Under the pieces are notes generated by a model. That model made no database searches and was not told the DNA's origin. It saw only the letters and a program-made list of their open reading frames with translations. A program made the translations under genes and the position numbers. DNA of 64,000 bases from Lathyrus oleraceus (taxonomy: Eukaryota > Streptophyta > Magnoliopsida > Fabales > Fabaceae): NCBI RefSeq assembly GCF_024323335.1, contig NC_066581.1, positions 299,048,536-299,112,535 of the forward strand. The letters are read 5' to 3'. Of the stretch, positions 1 to 12,529 are shown piece by piece (position 1 is the stretch's first letter; every line of letters starts with the position of its first letter).

Positions 1-93
1 GGGATCTAATACAAAGGATGCTAGCTTCCTTAACTCTTTCAAGTTAGGACATCTGGAACTGTACTTCTTAGTGTTCCTTTTTCCATAATCCAT
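1..93 (-). CDS. Start of Ogre ORF1 of element C (partial)
   Basis: Reading leftward from an ATG at 93-91, 31 codons are open to the window edge. The peptide has a Lys/Arg-rich start and then C-P-N-L-K-E-L followed by hydrophobic residues. This resembles the start of B's ORF1, which has S-P-Q-L-K-N-L at about the same place. The ATG lies 873 nt from the LTR end; in B the distance is 740 nt. Ogre elements carry a protein of unknown function before gag. With only 31 codons this is a positional and weak-similarity call, and it could be a chance open frame. Confidence 0.5.
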   Translation of the reverse strand, partial: MDYGKRNTKKYSSRCPNLKELRKLASFVLDP

Positions 94-938
94 GGTCCGG
101 AAATTGCAAATAATACCTCATTTCCTTGAAATTTTCGTGTGGTGAATGTTATGATGCGCATGAATGCATGGATGCAACAATCACAAATAATGGATCACAC
201 ACAAGGCAAACAAACAAAGGTCAAGGGATGAATCAAGTCATTGTCAAGATCAATCATCCATTTTGGTAGATTATGGTTTACACCTTATCAACATCCAAGT
301 TCCATTGATATTGACAAGACTTGATTGGATCAACCAAGAATCAAGGGTTTGTTGTGAGTCACGAGCATGGAGTCTGGGTAAGAACCATACCAAAGGAGTG
401 AACTAAGGATATTAACCTGTAGGTCATGTTCTAAAAAGTTCCCAGAGTCTTAATTCCATCTATCGGATATTACAGGTTAGGATGACTGACTCATCAACCC
501 ATAATATTCTCAAGAGAAACTCGTCTGAGTGTAGTATCACGTAACAACTGTGATCAAGTCTACACTTGGACAGTCTCCGCACTACGTCCTAAAATAGGCC
601 AAGAGGGGTTAAATGTTCTACGATCCTCAGCTTCTTAGACCCCAAATTAGAGATAGTAATGCCTAACCACAAATACCTGTGTGACATTTCCAAATCCAAA
701 AGGGTCTCCACTGAGTAGATGGGTCTCAAGCCAACTTGTTAAGGACTACTCCACACAAGTCGAACATGACTATACCATCCTCCTATCTTAATTGCACTCA
801 AATTCGGGTTAGAACTTATCTCACCACTATGAGATCACCAAGCACAACAAGCATATTATATCACACAAACAAATATACATACATCATATATATAGTTATA
901 TACACACACAAAAGTAGGCTAAACCCACTAGAGACTAC
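94..938 (-). other. 5' leader of element C
   Basis: Non-coding stretch between the PBS and the presumed ORF1 of element C. I see no convincing coding frame on either strand; the short open frames at 736-984 and 981-1166 lack any recognisable domain. The length matches the roughly 0.7-1 kb leaders of B and E. Confidence 0.55.
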
Positions 939-956
939 TCCCCAACAGAGTCGCCA
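939..956 (-). promoter_or_regulatory. Primer binding site of element C
   Basis: On the minus strand this reads TGGCGACTCTGTTGGGGA, one base different from the PBS of element B. The Ogre PBS is described in the literature as complementary to the 3' end of tRNA-Arg. It lies 9 nt inside the LTR end (CTACA at 970-966), and it fixes the orientation of C. Confidence 0.8.
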
Positions 957-965
957 CTTAATTTC

Positions 966-2871
966 TGTAGCGATAAATTCATGATTATCAAGCTATGGAT
1001 AAGCAAGACATCAAATAACAAGAGTCACCACCGCGCTTTTATTGTTTCCAAGGAAAAAGGGAAAAGTATGAACAAAACCCAAAATATAAGAAGTTTTCAA
1101 ATCAAAACTAATAAAATGCCAGAGATTACAGGTAAAGGGGTTGGTTACATAGAGGGAAGGTGTTAGCACCCAAAGTGTCCTAGGTACTCCCAGGGAGCCC
1201 TTTCTTGTGTGCATATGTGTTTTTGTACAAATGATGTTAGCAAGCAAATAGAATGGGGGGATGAGAAAAGAATTCATTAATTATATTTTTGTGTTTGACA
1301 AGACCTTCGGACCTGTGCCTACGTACCAACATAAAAACGAGGGATCAAAGACCTAAAATGGTTTGAATGAGTTAGTTCTTTTTGGCTTTTGAAAATTTTA
1401 AGTCAAGTATAATTAAGTATATTTACAAGTTTGATTAAGAAAATGAGTTCGAAAATGCAATGGCATAAGGCCAAAGTTTCTAGTTTGCAATATGGTCAAA
1501 GTTTAGAAAAAACAAACACAAGCAAATAAGTTTTTTTAAAAGGAGGGAGAGATTTTGAAATTAAAGAAATGGGGAAGAGATGAAGAGACTAATCCTAAGC
1601 ATAAATTTAAAAGTTAAGAGTTGAAAAGATCTGACCAATGAGTTACAATCCAATAGACAAGAATGTCATATAGAAACCTAAATTCCCTTGGACATTAGAA
1701 TCAAGCAACAAACAATGCACAAAATATCAACTTGAAGAGCAAGGCATCAAATAAAGATAGCTACATCCAAGCTTAGCAACTCCAAGATCTTCTTAAATTT
1801 TTCCCATGTAGCAGATGAATTTCACAATGCATAAGTCACAGGTTCAAAATAACAGCTTCACAATGATCATGTTGCAGATGAACTCAAATGGATCTCCAAT
1901 GATGTATCAGAAAAATTTTCAATTCTCAAGCACTTGGTTATATGAAAGTTAGAATTCGCCAAGTCCTTTGCATAGGGAGTGTTGCCTAAATTTTAAGTCC
2001 AATTGTCTCAGATCAAACCAACAGTCCACACAAGATATTTTTTAGGGTTTTTTGTTCTTATTATGTACATTAATGGTCAAAGAGCACACAAACAAACACA
2101 ATATACATAAGAAAAATATATCACAAAATATGATCCAAGTGGACAAAGTGAAAATGACATCAACATAAACAATTAGAATGGTATGAATAATGCCAAATAA
2201 TAGAGCTTAAAATTTAAATTGCATTGAAAGTAAAAGACTTGAAAGTAAATGTTAGTTGTTAATGAATTAGGAGTTAGTATTGCTTTTGATTTTCTTTGTT
2301 TTAAGTCATTCTTTGGAGAACACTTAACCCACTTATCACAAGCATGGATCCTTGAACCAAGACATATTCCAAAGGAAGGAAAAAAGGCCAAGTTTCCATA
2401 CAATACCATGAAAGAGGGGAGACTTACAATCTCACTAACTAGAATGCTATGCCTTTTGTGTCAAAATTTAACGCTGTGCTAAGCAATCGTAATTGGACTT
2501 ATATAGAAGTCACAACTATTTGAGGCTGGGCAATAGAATTTTGGTGTTAATGCATGTTAGAGACATAGTATGATGAACTATGCTCATAAAACATACCACA
2601 CACAAAAAAGAATTTGCAAAAGTGTGTGTGTGTGTGTGTGGGGGGGGGGTTAATCTCATCCATACTTATGTTGATTTTGCAATCAACTTGCCTTAGTATA
2701 TAGAGATATCATAGGTCCATGACATGAATGCATAAAGAAGAGGAATGAGATGAAGAGGGAGGGGAAATGGATCAAACTCAAATTGGACAAAAGAGAACTT
2801 TTACCAAATTAAGATCATTCATTCATTTTGGGAGATGGAATGTACATTCCATCAATCCCCTAAATCCAATG
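966..2871 (-). repeat. 5' LTR of element C, downstream (R/U5) part
   Basis: Left half of the C LTR, cut by D at 2871. On the minus strand it carries the block GGGTGCTAACACCTTCCC (1153-1170), the TACGTAGGCA motif (1317-1326) and TGGTGACTCT (1021-1030). These sit in the same order near the LTR ends of A, E and G. A dinucleotide run (GT then G) lies at about 2622-2649. No coding content. The CAATG at 2867-2871 is the left TSD of D. Confidence 0.8.
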
Positions 2872-3829
2872 TGTTGGTTCTATGTGTTGGCATCAATTTT
2901 GGTAAAACCTAGAGTGTTCACAAGTTGTCACAAGTGTTGTCTTGACATGAGATAATAGGTTGCAGGGTGTTTAAAATGTGAATGTGCAGGATTTGGCTGA
3001 GATGTCAGACCCGATGTCAAGACATCTATATACAGAACATTCAGTCTGAATGTTATATATTGTGTGATTGTGCTTTTTATGCTAGTCTATGTGTAATTAA
3101 TGTGATGATTGAACGCGCCATTCAATCAGTAATTAAAACCAGAGTGAATTATTTTCCAACAAGATATGATCAGCTGTCATAAGAAGATACGAATGGAAAA
3201 TAGTTTTAGGGTTTTATGATGTCCAAGCCCAGCCAAACACTTATATATAAAGGGCATGGAAAACCTGGTTTTCACACACAAGAAATAACTAACGAAATAG
3301 TGAGAGAGAATAAGGGTTTTAGTCTTGTGTGGTCGTGTGTATTGTGAGCCATTCATTCATCCATTGATGATTGAATTGGACTGACTTTTGAGTTGTAATT
3401 TGTCCACTCTAAGCTTTGAATTATGAGTGTGTGTTTACTTGGTTGAAGCTTTTAAGCAAGATCAAGTATGTGTTCTTAAAGAGTGTCTTCTTTCATTGTA
3501 ATATTTGTTTTTACATCACTGCTGTGATTGAGGGGGAGTGAGTAGGATCTCATATCTAAGAGTTCTTAGATAGAAGTCACACGGGTAGAGATTAGGTGAA
3601 AAGACTGTAACTTGAAGTTGTTTGCTGAGAGTCTTTGAACTAATTTTGTTTAGTGGATTTCCTTCCTGACTTGGTAGCCCCCAGACGTAGGTGAGTTTGC
3701 ACCGAACTGGGTTAACAATTGCTTGTGTCACTTGTACTACTGTTCTTTATTTTTTATCCTGTTTATATTATTCAGATATTAGTGTCGTGACATTACCTTC
3801 GACATCTCATATCTGATACCAGAATTTCA
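2872..3829 (+). repeat. 5' LTR of element D
   Basis: 958 bp, TG...CA. A TATA-like TATATATAAAG lies at about 3242-3253, followed by a transcribed leader with many AAGG/GAGAGA stretches. About 25-30 differences from the 3' copy were seen by eye, including small indels, which makes it the most diverged LTR pair in the window. Confidence 0.92.
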
Positions 3830-3831
3830 AT

Positions 3832-3843
3832 TGGTATCAGAGC
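3832..3843 (+). promoter_or_regulatory. Primer binding site of element D (initiator tRNA-Met)
   Basis: TGGTATCAGAGC, two bases after the LTR end. This is the standard copia PBS complementary to the 3' end of initiator tRNA-Met. Confidence 0.92.
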
Positions 3844-3896
3844 AGGCATCCTGCTCTGGTTCTGGGTGAGATCTAGGGACGTTACTTTCTGGTACT

Positions 3897-4811
3897 ATGG
3901 ATAGAGACGGAGGATCTGTTCACAAACCACCAATTCTGGATCGATCTAACTATGACTACTGGAAACCTCGAATGGTAGTCTTCCTGAAATCTTTGGATAA
4001 TAAGCCTTGGAAGGTTGTTCTAACAGGCTGGGAACATCCAGTTATTACTAAGGAAGGAGAAGTTACAACTGATAAGAAGGCTGAGGAACAATGGACCAAG
4101 GAGGAGGATGAACTAGCCCTTGGAAACTCTAAAGCATTGAATGATATATTCAATGGGGTTGATAAGAACATCTTCAGACTGGTGAATAACTGTGAGGTGG
4201 CTAAAAATGCTTAAAATATTCTCAAAACCACTCATGAAGGTACCTCTAGAGTGAATATGTCTAGATTGCAGCTGCTCACTACCAAGTTTGAAAATTTGAG
4301 GATGAAAGAAGATGAAAATATTCATGACTTTCATATGAATATCCTTGTAATGCCTCAGGAGCCCTGGGTGAGAAGATGTCAGATGAAAAACTAGTGAGGA
4401 AAATACTCAGGTCACTTCCCAAGAGATTTGCCATGAAAGTGACAGCCATAGAAGAATCTCAAGACATTTGCAATATGAGAGTGGATGAGCTAATTGGATC
4501 CCTCCAAACATTTGAGTTGGGAATGTGTGATGGATCTGAAAAGAAATTCAAAAGCATAGCCTTCATGTCAAACACTAAAGAGAAAGAGGAAGAAAGTGGT
4601 CAAGATACTGATGAAGATCTGGAAAATGATGTAGCATTACTGGGGAGACAGTTCAACAAACTTCTGAAAAAAATAGATGTCAGGTCTAAGTCTAATGTTA
4701 AGAACATCTCATCTGACATCAGTAGGTCCAATGATGCTGGAAGAAGAACAAGATCCGATGAAAAGTCCAAACAAGGAAAAGGAGTTTAGTGCCATGAATG
4801 TAATGGGTATG
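3897..4811 (+). pseudogene. Copia Gag, N-terminal part (element D), broken
   Basis: Gag forms the particle that packages the element's RNA. The start at 3897 gives a typical copia N-terminus (P-P-I-L-D-R-S-N-Y-D-Y-W-K) of the DUF4219/UBN2 kind, 54 bases after the PBS. The frame stops at TAA 4212-4214. After a damaged stretch with a frameshift near 4350, Gag resumes at 4376-4789 (L-V-R-K-I-L-R-S-L-P), stops at TAG just before the knuckle, and the first half of the CCHC knuckle (C-H-E-C-N-G-Y-G) runs to 4811. There element A interrupts it; the second half is at 27852. At least two nonsense codons and one frameshift make it non-functional. Confidence 0.85.
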
Positions 4812-7800
4812 TGTAACACCTCAAAATTTGCCCTCCTCTCTTGGGACTAGCTTAGCATATTGCATTTCATTTTGTAGTACATTAGTCATTGCATATTGCA
4901 TATCATGTGAAAACAAGCAAGTCATCCTCCTAAGTCTTTCTCAGAAGATAGAGAGGTTGAGAGATTCATGCCTGAGGGTCTTATTGAATTGATCAATCAT
5001 CTGAGGGTTGCTCTTCAATTACGGTTTTATTGGTTCCTCAAGGAGGTTGAGTATTATCTTGGTTGAAAGGATATGTCACTATCATCATGGTCTTATCATC
5101 CTCAAGGGGTTCATTGTTCCTGATCATGTTCTTTGGGATTAGGGTTTTGACCGCTGGTCAACCCTAATCAATGCTATTCTACCAGTCAGGGATCTTTAAG
5201 GAGATGAGGTATTTGGTGATGGTGTGGATCACATGATAATTTTATTGAGCTTTTACAAGCTAGGGTTTCATTTTGGAGCCATTTCATCAAGTGGTTGAGG
5301 CTCAAAATTATCTGCGCATGTTCAAATCATCTGTCAACCAATGCAGTCAACTGAAAAGTCAATTGTGGGTTTTGAGTGTGGAAATTGAGTGTCTTCATCC
5401 CATTCATGTCCAAATCATGCTTATTCATCATTTCAAAGATCAAGGTTGAAGAATTTGAAGTCAAGTAAAAAATTTCCCAAAATGGAAAGTGACCCATAAT
5501 TTGAAGTTTCCAAAAATGGAAGGGTTTTGGACCAACTTCAACTCAATATTACCTCATAAAAAAAGCTTCAAATGAAATTTTGTTGAACATGAAAGTTGAA
5601 GATCTTTCTCTCCCATTTCCAAAAAGTCCAAGATCATGAGCATCTGATGAATGGTTGAGGAGATATGATCCCATCATTGCCAAGTGTGCATGGAACTTCA
5701 AATGGCCATATCTTTTGATTCGTAACTCCAAATTTGGTGGTTCTTTTTGCATTTTTCTTGTCATGACATAAGCTTTCCAAATCATGCATCACATTACATA
5801 AAATCTCATCATATAATCACTTGCATATCCATGCCTTTTTTGGAGGGAAATTGCAAAATTTAAAAATGGTGCATTGTATGGACTTTCTACCATTGCCATT
5901 AAGTTTAAAAAAGGATTTTAAGTGAAAATGATCAAAGGAATGGTACTGTTCACGTGTAATTAGTACATGCACCATGCAATTTTGATTTTTTGCAAAATAC
6001 CCTATTTTCATTAACCAAACTAAACATGGATTAGCAAGGTGATTAGGAAAGGATATATATACTCTAATCATAACAGAATTGAAGAGGTTAATCACAATTC
6101 ACATTTCTAGATCCAAAAATTCTCTCTCCCTCCAAAATTTTCTTCCATTCATAATTCAAATTTTCTTCAAATAGCATTGCAATTTTACTTCATATTCTTG
6201 TTCCCTAGCTTTGATTTAGTGCATATCAAGTGCTGGTTTGTTGAATTCGTGCAAGAATCAAGTGGTTGAAGCTCATGAAGTTGAAGATGGAAATTCAAGA
6301 TTAAGCTAGATCTACACGTGTTCGAGCTTTATTTTCTTCATCAAACATCATCACAAGCATTCTGGACTGGATTTGGATCAATACAAGCTGTGGATCGTGC
6401 ATTTCCAAGATTCTGCTCTTCAAGAGGTCAATTTTCGATCCTCTTAATTTTGAAATTCATTGCTATATTCTGGTAGATCTTGTTCTCCTGGTGATTCTGA
6501 TCTAAAAATCGTGTGAATTGGTGCATTATTGAGCAAGTTATGTGTGTTTAAAGTTTTGCATCCAAAAATGATTTTGCTCGATTCTCTTCTTGATGATTTG
6601 TGTTTAGATGTTAGTTGATCTATGCTCACCATTGAAAATGCTGCATGATGATGTATTTGTTTTTGAATTCTGGTGAAATCTGGAAAAATCTGGAAATTAT
6701 GCATGAACCTTCATGAACATTCATCGTCTTCATCATGAAGAAGATGAAGATGCATGTTTCTGGAAAAATTGCGTCGGTTTTGGCAGATAGCGTCGGTTTG
6801 AACCGTCCAAATTTACGCAGCTTAGGGTTTTTAATGAAACGGTGTCGTTTGGCACCTGGCGCGCTTCACTTTCAAATGCTAACATAGTTCGATTCCCAGC
6901 GAAGGCAAATATTCAAATTGCTTCATTTTTTTTTTGTTTTCCCTCCACTTTGCCATGCCTTGTTCATGTTTGAATTTCATGTTGTATGCTAACTTGTAAA
7001 AATCATAACAAATTGAAAAATGCTCCAATTCATTCCCAATTTTTTGCATAATGATCCTTAGAATGTCTAGTTTTTTATGATCATGAGTTTGAAAGTTGTG
7101 CATGGCTGGATTTCTGTTTGTGTTAGAATGATTGAACATGTGTACATTTGTGACCTTGCCTTACTCTTTCTATTGTGAAATGCTTGATATTGATCCAATT
7201 GCTACCAAATTTTGCATGATGATTCTTGACATGTTAATTGACATTTTGGTTTTGGTTTGACATTTTTCCCATGCTCCATTCCTATTTTGGGTATGTGTTA
7301 ACATGGTGTGACAATTTGTGTCACACCTTTGGTTGTTCAACTTGTGCAATTTAATTTCCATGCCAAATGATCTCTGATGCTTCTGATTTTTTGTATGTTG
7401 ATCATGTTGGATGTGTTGAATGCTCATGAATGTTTCCAGAATTATTTGAATCATTTCTGTTTTGTTTTGGAATTTTCATTCATGATGATTATATATGAGC
7501 TTTGAAGTTGTCTTTGACTTTGCACATGAAATGGACTTGCTTATTGATTTTGATGTAGCACTTTTTAGGATATGTTAATATGTGTTTGAAATTGCATTGT
7601 GTTGAATTTCAGCTCCTGTTTTGAATTTTTTCTTCACTTTTGACCCTAGGCTTTGACCTAGTGGTTCGTTACTTACATGTGGGCTTTGAATTTCAGGTTT
7701 AAGCATCCAAATGCCATGGTTGATGATGCTTCATCATTTGAATGTTGATATTTGCTATTGATTGCTAACATTTGATGTTTTGTAGGTTGATGATAACTCA

Positions 7801-9377
7801 TTTGAGTTTGCCTTATGGATTATTTGTTGTACATTGGGATTGCCTGTTTGATATTGACTGTTGTCTGTTTGTCTGAGTATTGTACTGATTTGTTTAGTTG
7901 TTTCCACGGGTACTTAAGTTGCTTTAAGTTCATTTGAACTTTGCTTTGCTTTTGCTTGTGGTTGGCATACCACTGAGGTAAATCCCTAATCTTCATGTAG
8001 TCTGGAAGACCTGTCATGTTATGTTGGCAGGCACCTGTCTGAAGCCCTCCTTAAGAGGCAATGTTTGTGCTTGTTTAATTTTGTGCCAAGCAGGTTAAGT
8101 CCTCTTAAGAGGCAATTGGAAGATAAAAGGGGTGTGCAATCCACCCCCTGCTATTCAGTTGTGTCATTCACTTTGCTCACACCATGTGTTGATGCACTTT
8201 GAATAAAAAACCCAAAATCTTGTCCATAGAGTCAGTCATTTGTGGAGAAGAGTTCCTTCATTCTGAACTCCCACACTTTCTATTGATTAAAGCTCTCTCA
8301 GGCCAGGGATAAGAGCTATGAGGCACACCCCTCATTCCCATTTCATCTGCTTCACCCTAACTCTCAATGTTAGGGTTAAGAGCTAACAACACCCTTTTCC
8401 AGTTGGCTTGTTTGTCAAGGTCGATATGACCCCTTGACTAAAGCCTAACCTTGCTTGAGCCCCCTTGGTTGTGTATAGTGTGTGCTATTTGCTTTTAATG
8501 TTTATCTGCTTAGCTTCTCATCTCCTTTCTGTAGGAGTTGTATGATCAACTTTTGAGGAAGTTGACGTACGTGGAGATAGACTTGAGTTGACTCACTGCC
8601 TGTGTGAGTCAAACTCTTGTTAGAGACTTCAATATAGGGATCATTTGCATGACAACTTCTAGGCTCGAGTCATAGTCTCCCTAGTAGTCTGTTATCTCCC
8701 TAGTCTCTGGTTAGGATAGAAGTTCTTTCCCTGTTAAGGGGAACTACGTTGCCCTGATCCTCATACCAGATGAGATACGTAGGCAGGAGATCGTGCGAGA
8801 TCTCTCCGGGCACCCTTTTCCTTTTTTGTGTGTGTTTGCTTGACAGCTAGCCGGCTCGAGTACCAGACTCCCTATTAGCTTGTTTGTTCAACTTTTTTGT
8901 TGCTTTTGACGACTCAGCGTCCGGTTAACCTCTTGTTTGTGTGGAGTCTGACGTAAGTCCAGCGATTGGCAGTCGGTTTCCTGTGTTTGTTTGCTTGGAG
9001 TCTGACGTAAGTCCAGCGATTGGCAGTCGGTTTCCTGTGTTTGTTTGTGTGGAGTCTGACGTAAGTCCAGCGATTGGCAGTCGATTTCCTTGTTTGTGTT
9101 TGTCGTTTAGAGTCGGACGTAAGCCCAGCCTTTGGCAGTCTGTTTCCAGTTGTGTGTTTCTTCTGACGTCTCAGCGTCTTTTGTGTGTGTTTTGTTTCGG
9201 CGTGCGTTAGCCGAACTACGGTAGCTCTGATTCTCATTCCAGATGAGATACGTAGGCATAGGATGCGATATCCTAGTGAGCCCGTTCCCCTCTTCTTCCA
9301 TCTGTGTTTCTTATTCCAGTGTGCGTGTGTTCTTTTGAGCAGTTATTCAGCAACCTTATTCTTTTCTTTTGAGTTGG
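4812..9377 (+). repeat. 5' LTR of element A (3' end deleted)
   Basis: Non-coding. From about 7121 to 9377 it matches 25384-27634 at about 99% by eye. The 212 bp that complete the LTR in the 3' copy (27635-27846) are missing here, so a full LTR would be close to 4.8 kb, typical of Ogre. A TATATATA at about 6054-6061 is a possible promoter. It holds a 60-bp direct repeat (8938-9150) and two copies of the TACGTAGGCA hairpin block (8741-8785 and 9211-9260). Confidence 0.85.
8938..9150 (+). repeat. About 60-bp tandem repeat in LTR of A, 3.5 copies
   Basis: Units begin GGAGTCTGACGTAAGTCCAG and carry GATTGGCAGTCGGTTTCC; the last copy is diverged (AGTCGGACGTAAGCCCAGCC). The open frames here on both strands come from the repeat period being divisible by three and are not genes. 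Confidence 0.9.
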
Positions 9378-9795
9378 GTACCAAGTGGGAGGAAGGACGG
9401 CAAATCTTCAGTTTGATAAGCCACCCATGACGTATGCTCTTCTATTGAAGAAGTTGAAGGATCTCGGGATGATACAGTTGAGGACGCTAGCTCCGTTGAA
9501 ACTAGATCAGAGGCCCGTAAACTATGATGAGAATGCCAAGTGTGAGTTTCATTCTGGCGCTCCAGGACATAATGTGGAGGGTTGTAAAGCTTTTAAGCAT
9601 GCCGTCCAAGACTTGGTGGATTCCAAAGCCCTCAATTTTACACTGTCACTGAATGTTGATGCTAATCACATGCCCGCGCATGGTCAGATGATGGTGGGTG
9701 TCATTTCTGAGGATAGGAGGACGATTGGGTTGATGAATGAGGATCAGTTAAAAACTCCAATGTCTGTGGTCCAGAGACTTCTGATGAAGAGTGGA
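9378..9795 (+). pseudogene. Gag C-terminal fragment of element A
   Basis: Open from the LTR junction to the B insertion. It contains the Tat/Ogre Gag segment M-T-Y-A-L-L-L-K-K-L, the variant knuckle C-E-F-H-S-G-A-P-G-H-N-V-E-G-C (C-x2-H-x5-H-x4-C) and the following conserved A-F-K-H-A-V-Q-D-L. E carries the same order at about 45255-45455. The N-terminal two thirds of Gag is gone because a deletion joins LTR sequence directly to this point. B is inserted after codon S-G; the frame resumes at 24731. Confidence 0.85.
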
Positions 9796-11789
9796 TGTCA
9801 TACCCCAAAATTTGCCCGTTAAGTTTTCAGGACATTGTTCAAGACATTCTAATCCATTTTCAAGACATTAATGTTAAAGGAACAAGGATCCAGCGCACAG
9901 GTTACCAAATCCAGAAGATGACCTAAACTGGCATGCTCGCTAGGCGAGCAAACCCTTCGCTAGGCGAAGCCCACGCGTCATTCCTCGCTCCAGTGAGTTT
10001 TGATGAATTAGCTACTGGAATCCTTCGCTAGCTGCTCACCTAGCGAACCCTTCGCTACCTCACTCGCCTAGCGAGCTCACGAAATACCAGAAAATTTTGG
10101 GCTTAATTCTGAGCCCACCAAGACAATTATTATAAATACCAGAACTTCACACAGAGAAAGAGATAGATGGAGGACAGAGAGGGAACAAGCAAACCCTAAC
10201 AGAGGCAACCGGAAAAACCCTGGAGGCTAACGAAGAGAATTCAGAGTAACCCCCGGATACCCCGAAGGAAACTCATCTGCACAAAGGTTACCTCCGCCCA
10301 ACTCAATCTGGTACAAACCATAAGAGTGATCTGCAAGTTCGACGGTGCAATTGCAATTGCAAACAGGTTTGCCACACCCCCACCATTTTATGCTCCTAAT
10401 TTGACATCTTCAAATACATGAGGCATTATGATTGAATTCCTAAATATATCATTAGGTTTTGCATATGGGTTTAAGTATGCATGAATGTGTAACATGATAT
10501 CTTGAATGTTTAACCCTGTAATTTCTGTAATGAATGCCATAGGGTTTGGGTTTCCTGAAATCGCACTGTTATCAAAGAAGAACCCAGAACCCGCAGCCGT
10601 TTGCTAGCACTTCGCTGAGCGAACATGTAGCGAGGGTTCGCTAAGCCTTCGCTAGGCGAGGCAGTAGCGAACCTGACAGTATTTGTTTCTTCGTTTGCAT
10701 TCTAATTTGTTCTGTACTTGATTGACATGTTTTCTATTGCATTTATACGCTGTTTGCCTGACATTATTATTACTGTGATTCTTTTGTGTGGTGCAACTCT
10801 TGGTTGCACCCTAGCTTGGTATTCTAACCCGTTTGTTGAATTTTTGTGAGGGTTCACATACTCCTGAAGAGACAGTTTGCTAGGTATTCCACTTTATTTG
10901 TGGGATACCCTTGTGAAGATTCATTTTAATTACTTGACTGATTACATCGCCTTCGAACATATGATCTGGACCCTCTCTTTGTTGCCTTACGATATTACGG
11001 CCATGTCCCGCGAATGTAAGGATACCCTTAGCAAAGACCCTTCGGTTAAATCATCATAGTCCCTCGAATGTCGCCTTCGAATACATGACTTTGTCCCTCG
11101 ATGACCCTTCGTGGTAGCCTACGGTTAAAATGATGATCGTCCCTTCGAATGCTAAGGTATCCTTACAAATGTTGCCTTCAATGACCAATCGACGACCCTA
11201 CGATGTCCCTTTACATCCAAAGGATAAGACTACTTACTTCTCAATAGTAAGGACAGTTTTACCCTCCTAAGGATAGGAAATACCTATAAAGACCTTGGTT
11301 AGGTATAACTCTTAAATGCTTGCTCGCAGCTTAAAATACTTTTCACACCTCCCACCTTTCAAAACATCCTTTAGAAAATCACCATTTGGTATACATTCGC
11401 ACCAGAATCATTGTCGAGTTATATTTTTCTAAACATCTTTCAAAATCAAACGAGATAAACACTTTGTACACATTCGTACAAGAATCATTATAAAGTTAAA
11501 CTCTCTTTTCAAAATATTTTCTAAACACACCATATTTCTCAAACACTTTCTCAAACGAGGAAAACATAAGTGAGTTAAGCAATTAAGAGCCCATGGATAA
11601 CCATGGATACAAAGGGTGCTAACACCTTCCCTTTGTATAATGTACCTCCCGAACCCATAAATCTAATCAAGGTCTTTCCTGTTCTTTTCCGCCTTTCCTT
11701 ATTGGATAAAAGAAAAGTCGGTGGCGACTCTTGCTATCCGCGATATTGCTTTCCAAAGCAAAACACAAAAGTCAGTTCACCGTATAACA
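9796..11789 (+). repeat. 5' LTR of element B
   Basis: 1,994 bp, short for an Ogre. TATAAATA at 10131-10138 is the likely promoter. Before and after it are copies of the imperfect palindrome TTCGCTAGGCGAA or CTCGCTAGGCGAG (9936-9948, 9956-9968, 10063-10075 inverted, 10648-10660). Near the end are GGGTGCTAACACCTTCCC (11614-11631) and TGGCGACTCT (11722-11731). The small open frames at 10877-11059 and 11603-11833 have no domain. Confidence 0.93.
10131..10138 (+). promoter_or_regulatory. TATA box of the 5' LTR of B
   Basis: TATAAATA about 340 bp into the LTR, followed about 30 bp later by a purine-rich stretch. The same box is at 23067-23074 in the 3' LTR. Transcription start is inferred, not seen. 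Confidence 0.55.
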
Positions 11790-11793
11790 GAAC

Positions 11794-11811
11794 TGGCGAC
11801 TCTGCTGGGGA
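11794..11811 (+). promoter_or_regulatory. Primer binding site of element B
   Basis: TGGCGACTCTGCTGGGGA, four bases after the LTR end. It is the Ogre-type PBS, reported to pair with tRNA-Arg. A 17-base A run follows at 11832-11848. Confidence 0.85.
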
Positions 11812-12529
11812 CTTAAAAAGAGAGGTTATCTAAAAAAAAAAAAAAAAAGGTCATTTATGTTTTCGAATTGTTCCTTCGGCTGATTTACTTTTAAGGGATT
11901 GTTTGGGTATTCTATGCTTGAGTGAAAGATCCTACACCCGGATCTAGTGTACCGTAGGTAAGTAGCAAGAGATCATCGCGACTGTCCGGCGTATACTGGA
12001 ATGGTCAAAATGATGGATGCGGTTAATGTGACACTTTAGATGTCCTGATGTTCCTCATGTTTACTTGAGGAAAAATTTGGCGTCTGTGCGGTGTCATCAA
12101 AACATTAACCAGACCTTTAGAACCCTAATTGACTCATCCTAGCCATTAGAAAGTAGTGAGATAACTGACTTCGGTTCCGACTGGGGTTGGTTGATACTCG
12201 ATACTACACTCTTTGAGATTGGACTTTAGGGAAATTTTGGTCAACCGCTTGGTGTTGCACTGAAGTGGACTTAAGGAAAGGTCGATGATTTGAGATCCTT
12301 CTAGAACCCGGTTACTATTCTAGGACAGGTGGAACCAACCAAACTTCAGTGGGGAGGGTACTTACCTATGGAACTCATGCAAGCCTTAAAACCTAGGAAT
12401 GATTGCGGTGTGACTTGTTTGTGTTTGTTACTTACTTAACATCATGACATCATAACATCATGACATCATGGCATTGTACTAACCATTTCAAGGACTTAGG
12501 GATTTAACTTTGCTCTATTTTGCAAGGCT
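11812..12529 (+). other. Leader between PBS and ORF1 of B
   Basis: Non-coding 718 bp. It would contain packaging and translation-control signals in an active element. I see no conserved motif I can name. Confidence 0.6.

Noticed and set aside
8914..9237. 107-codon minus-strand Arg/Thr-rich frame (also 27176-27499)
   Set aside because: Produced by the 60-bp tandem repeat in LTR A; no domain, and equally long frames exist on the other strand.
9936..10670. CRISPR-like clustered short repeats (GCTAGGCGA)
   Set aside because: Spacing is irregular, repeats are palindromic and in both orientations, and they lie in an LTR of a plant retrotransposon.
10877..11059. 60-codon frame repeated at 23813-23995
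   Set aside because: Identical because both are in the LTRs of B; no recognisable domain.
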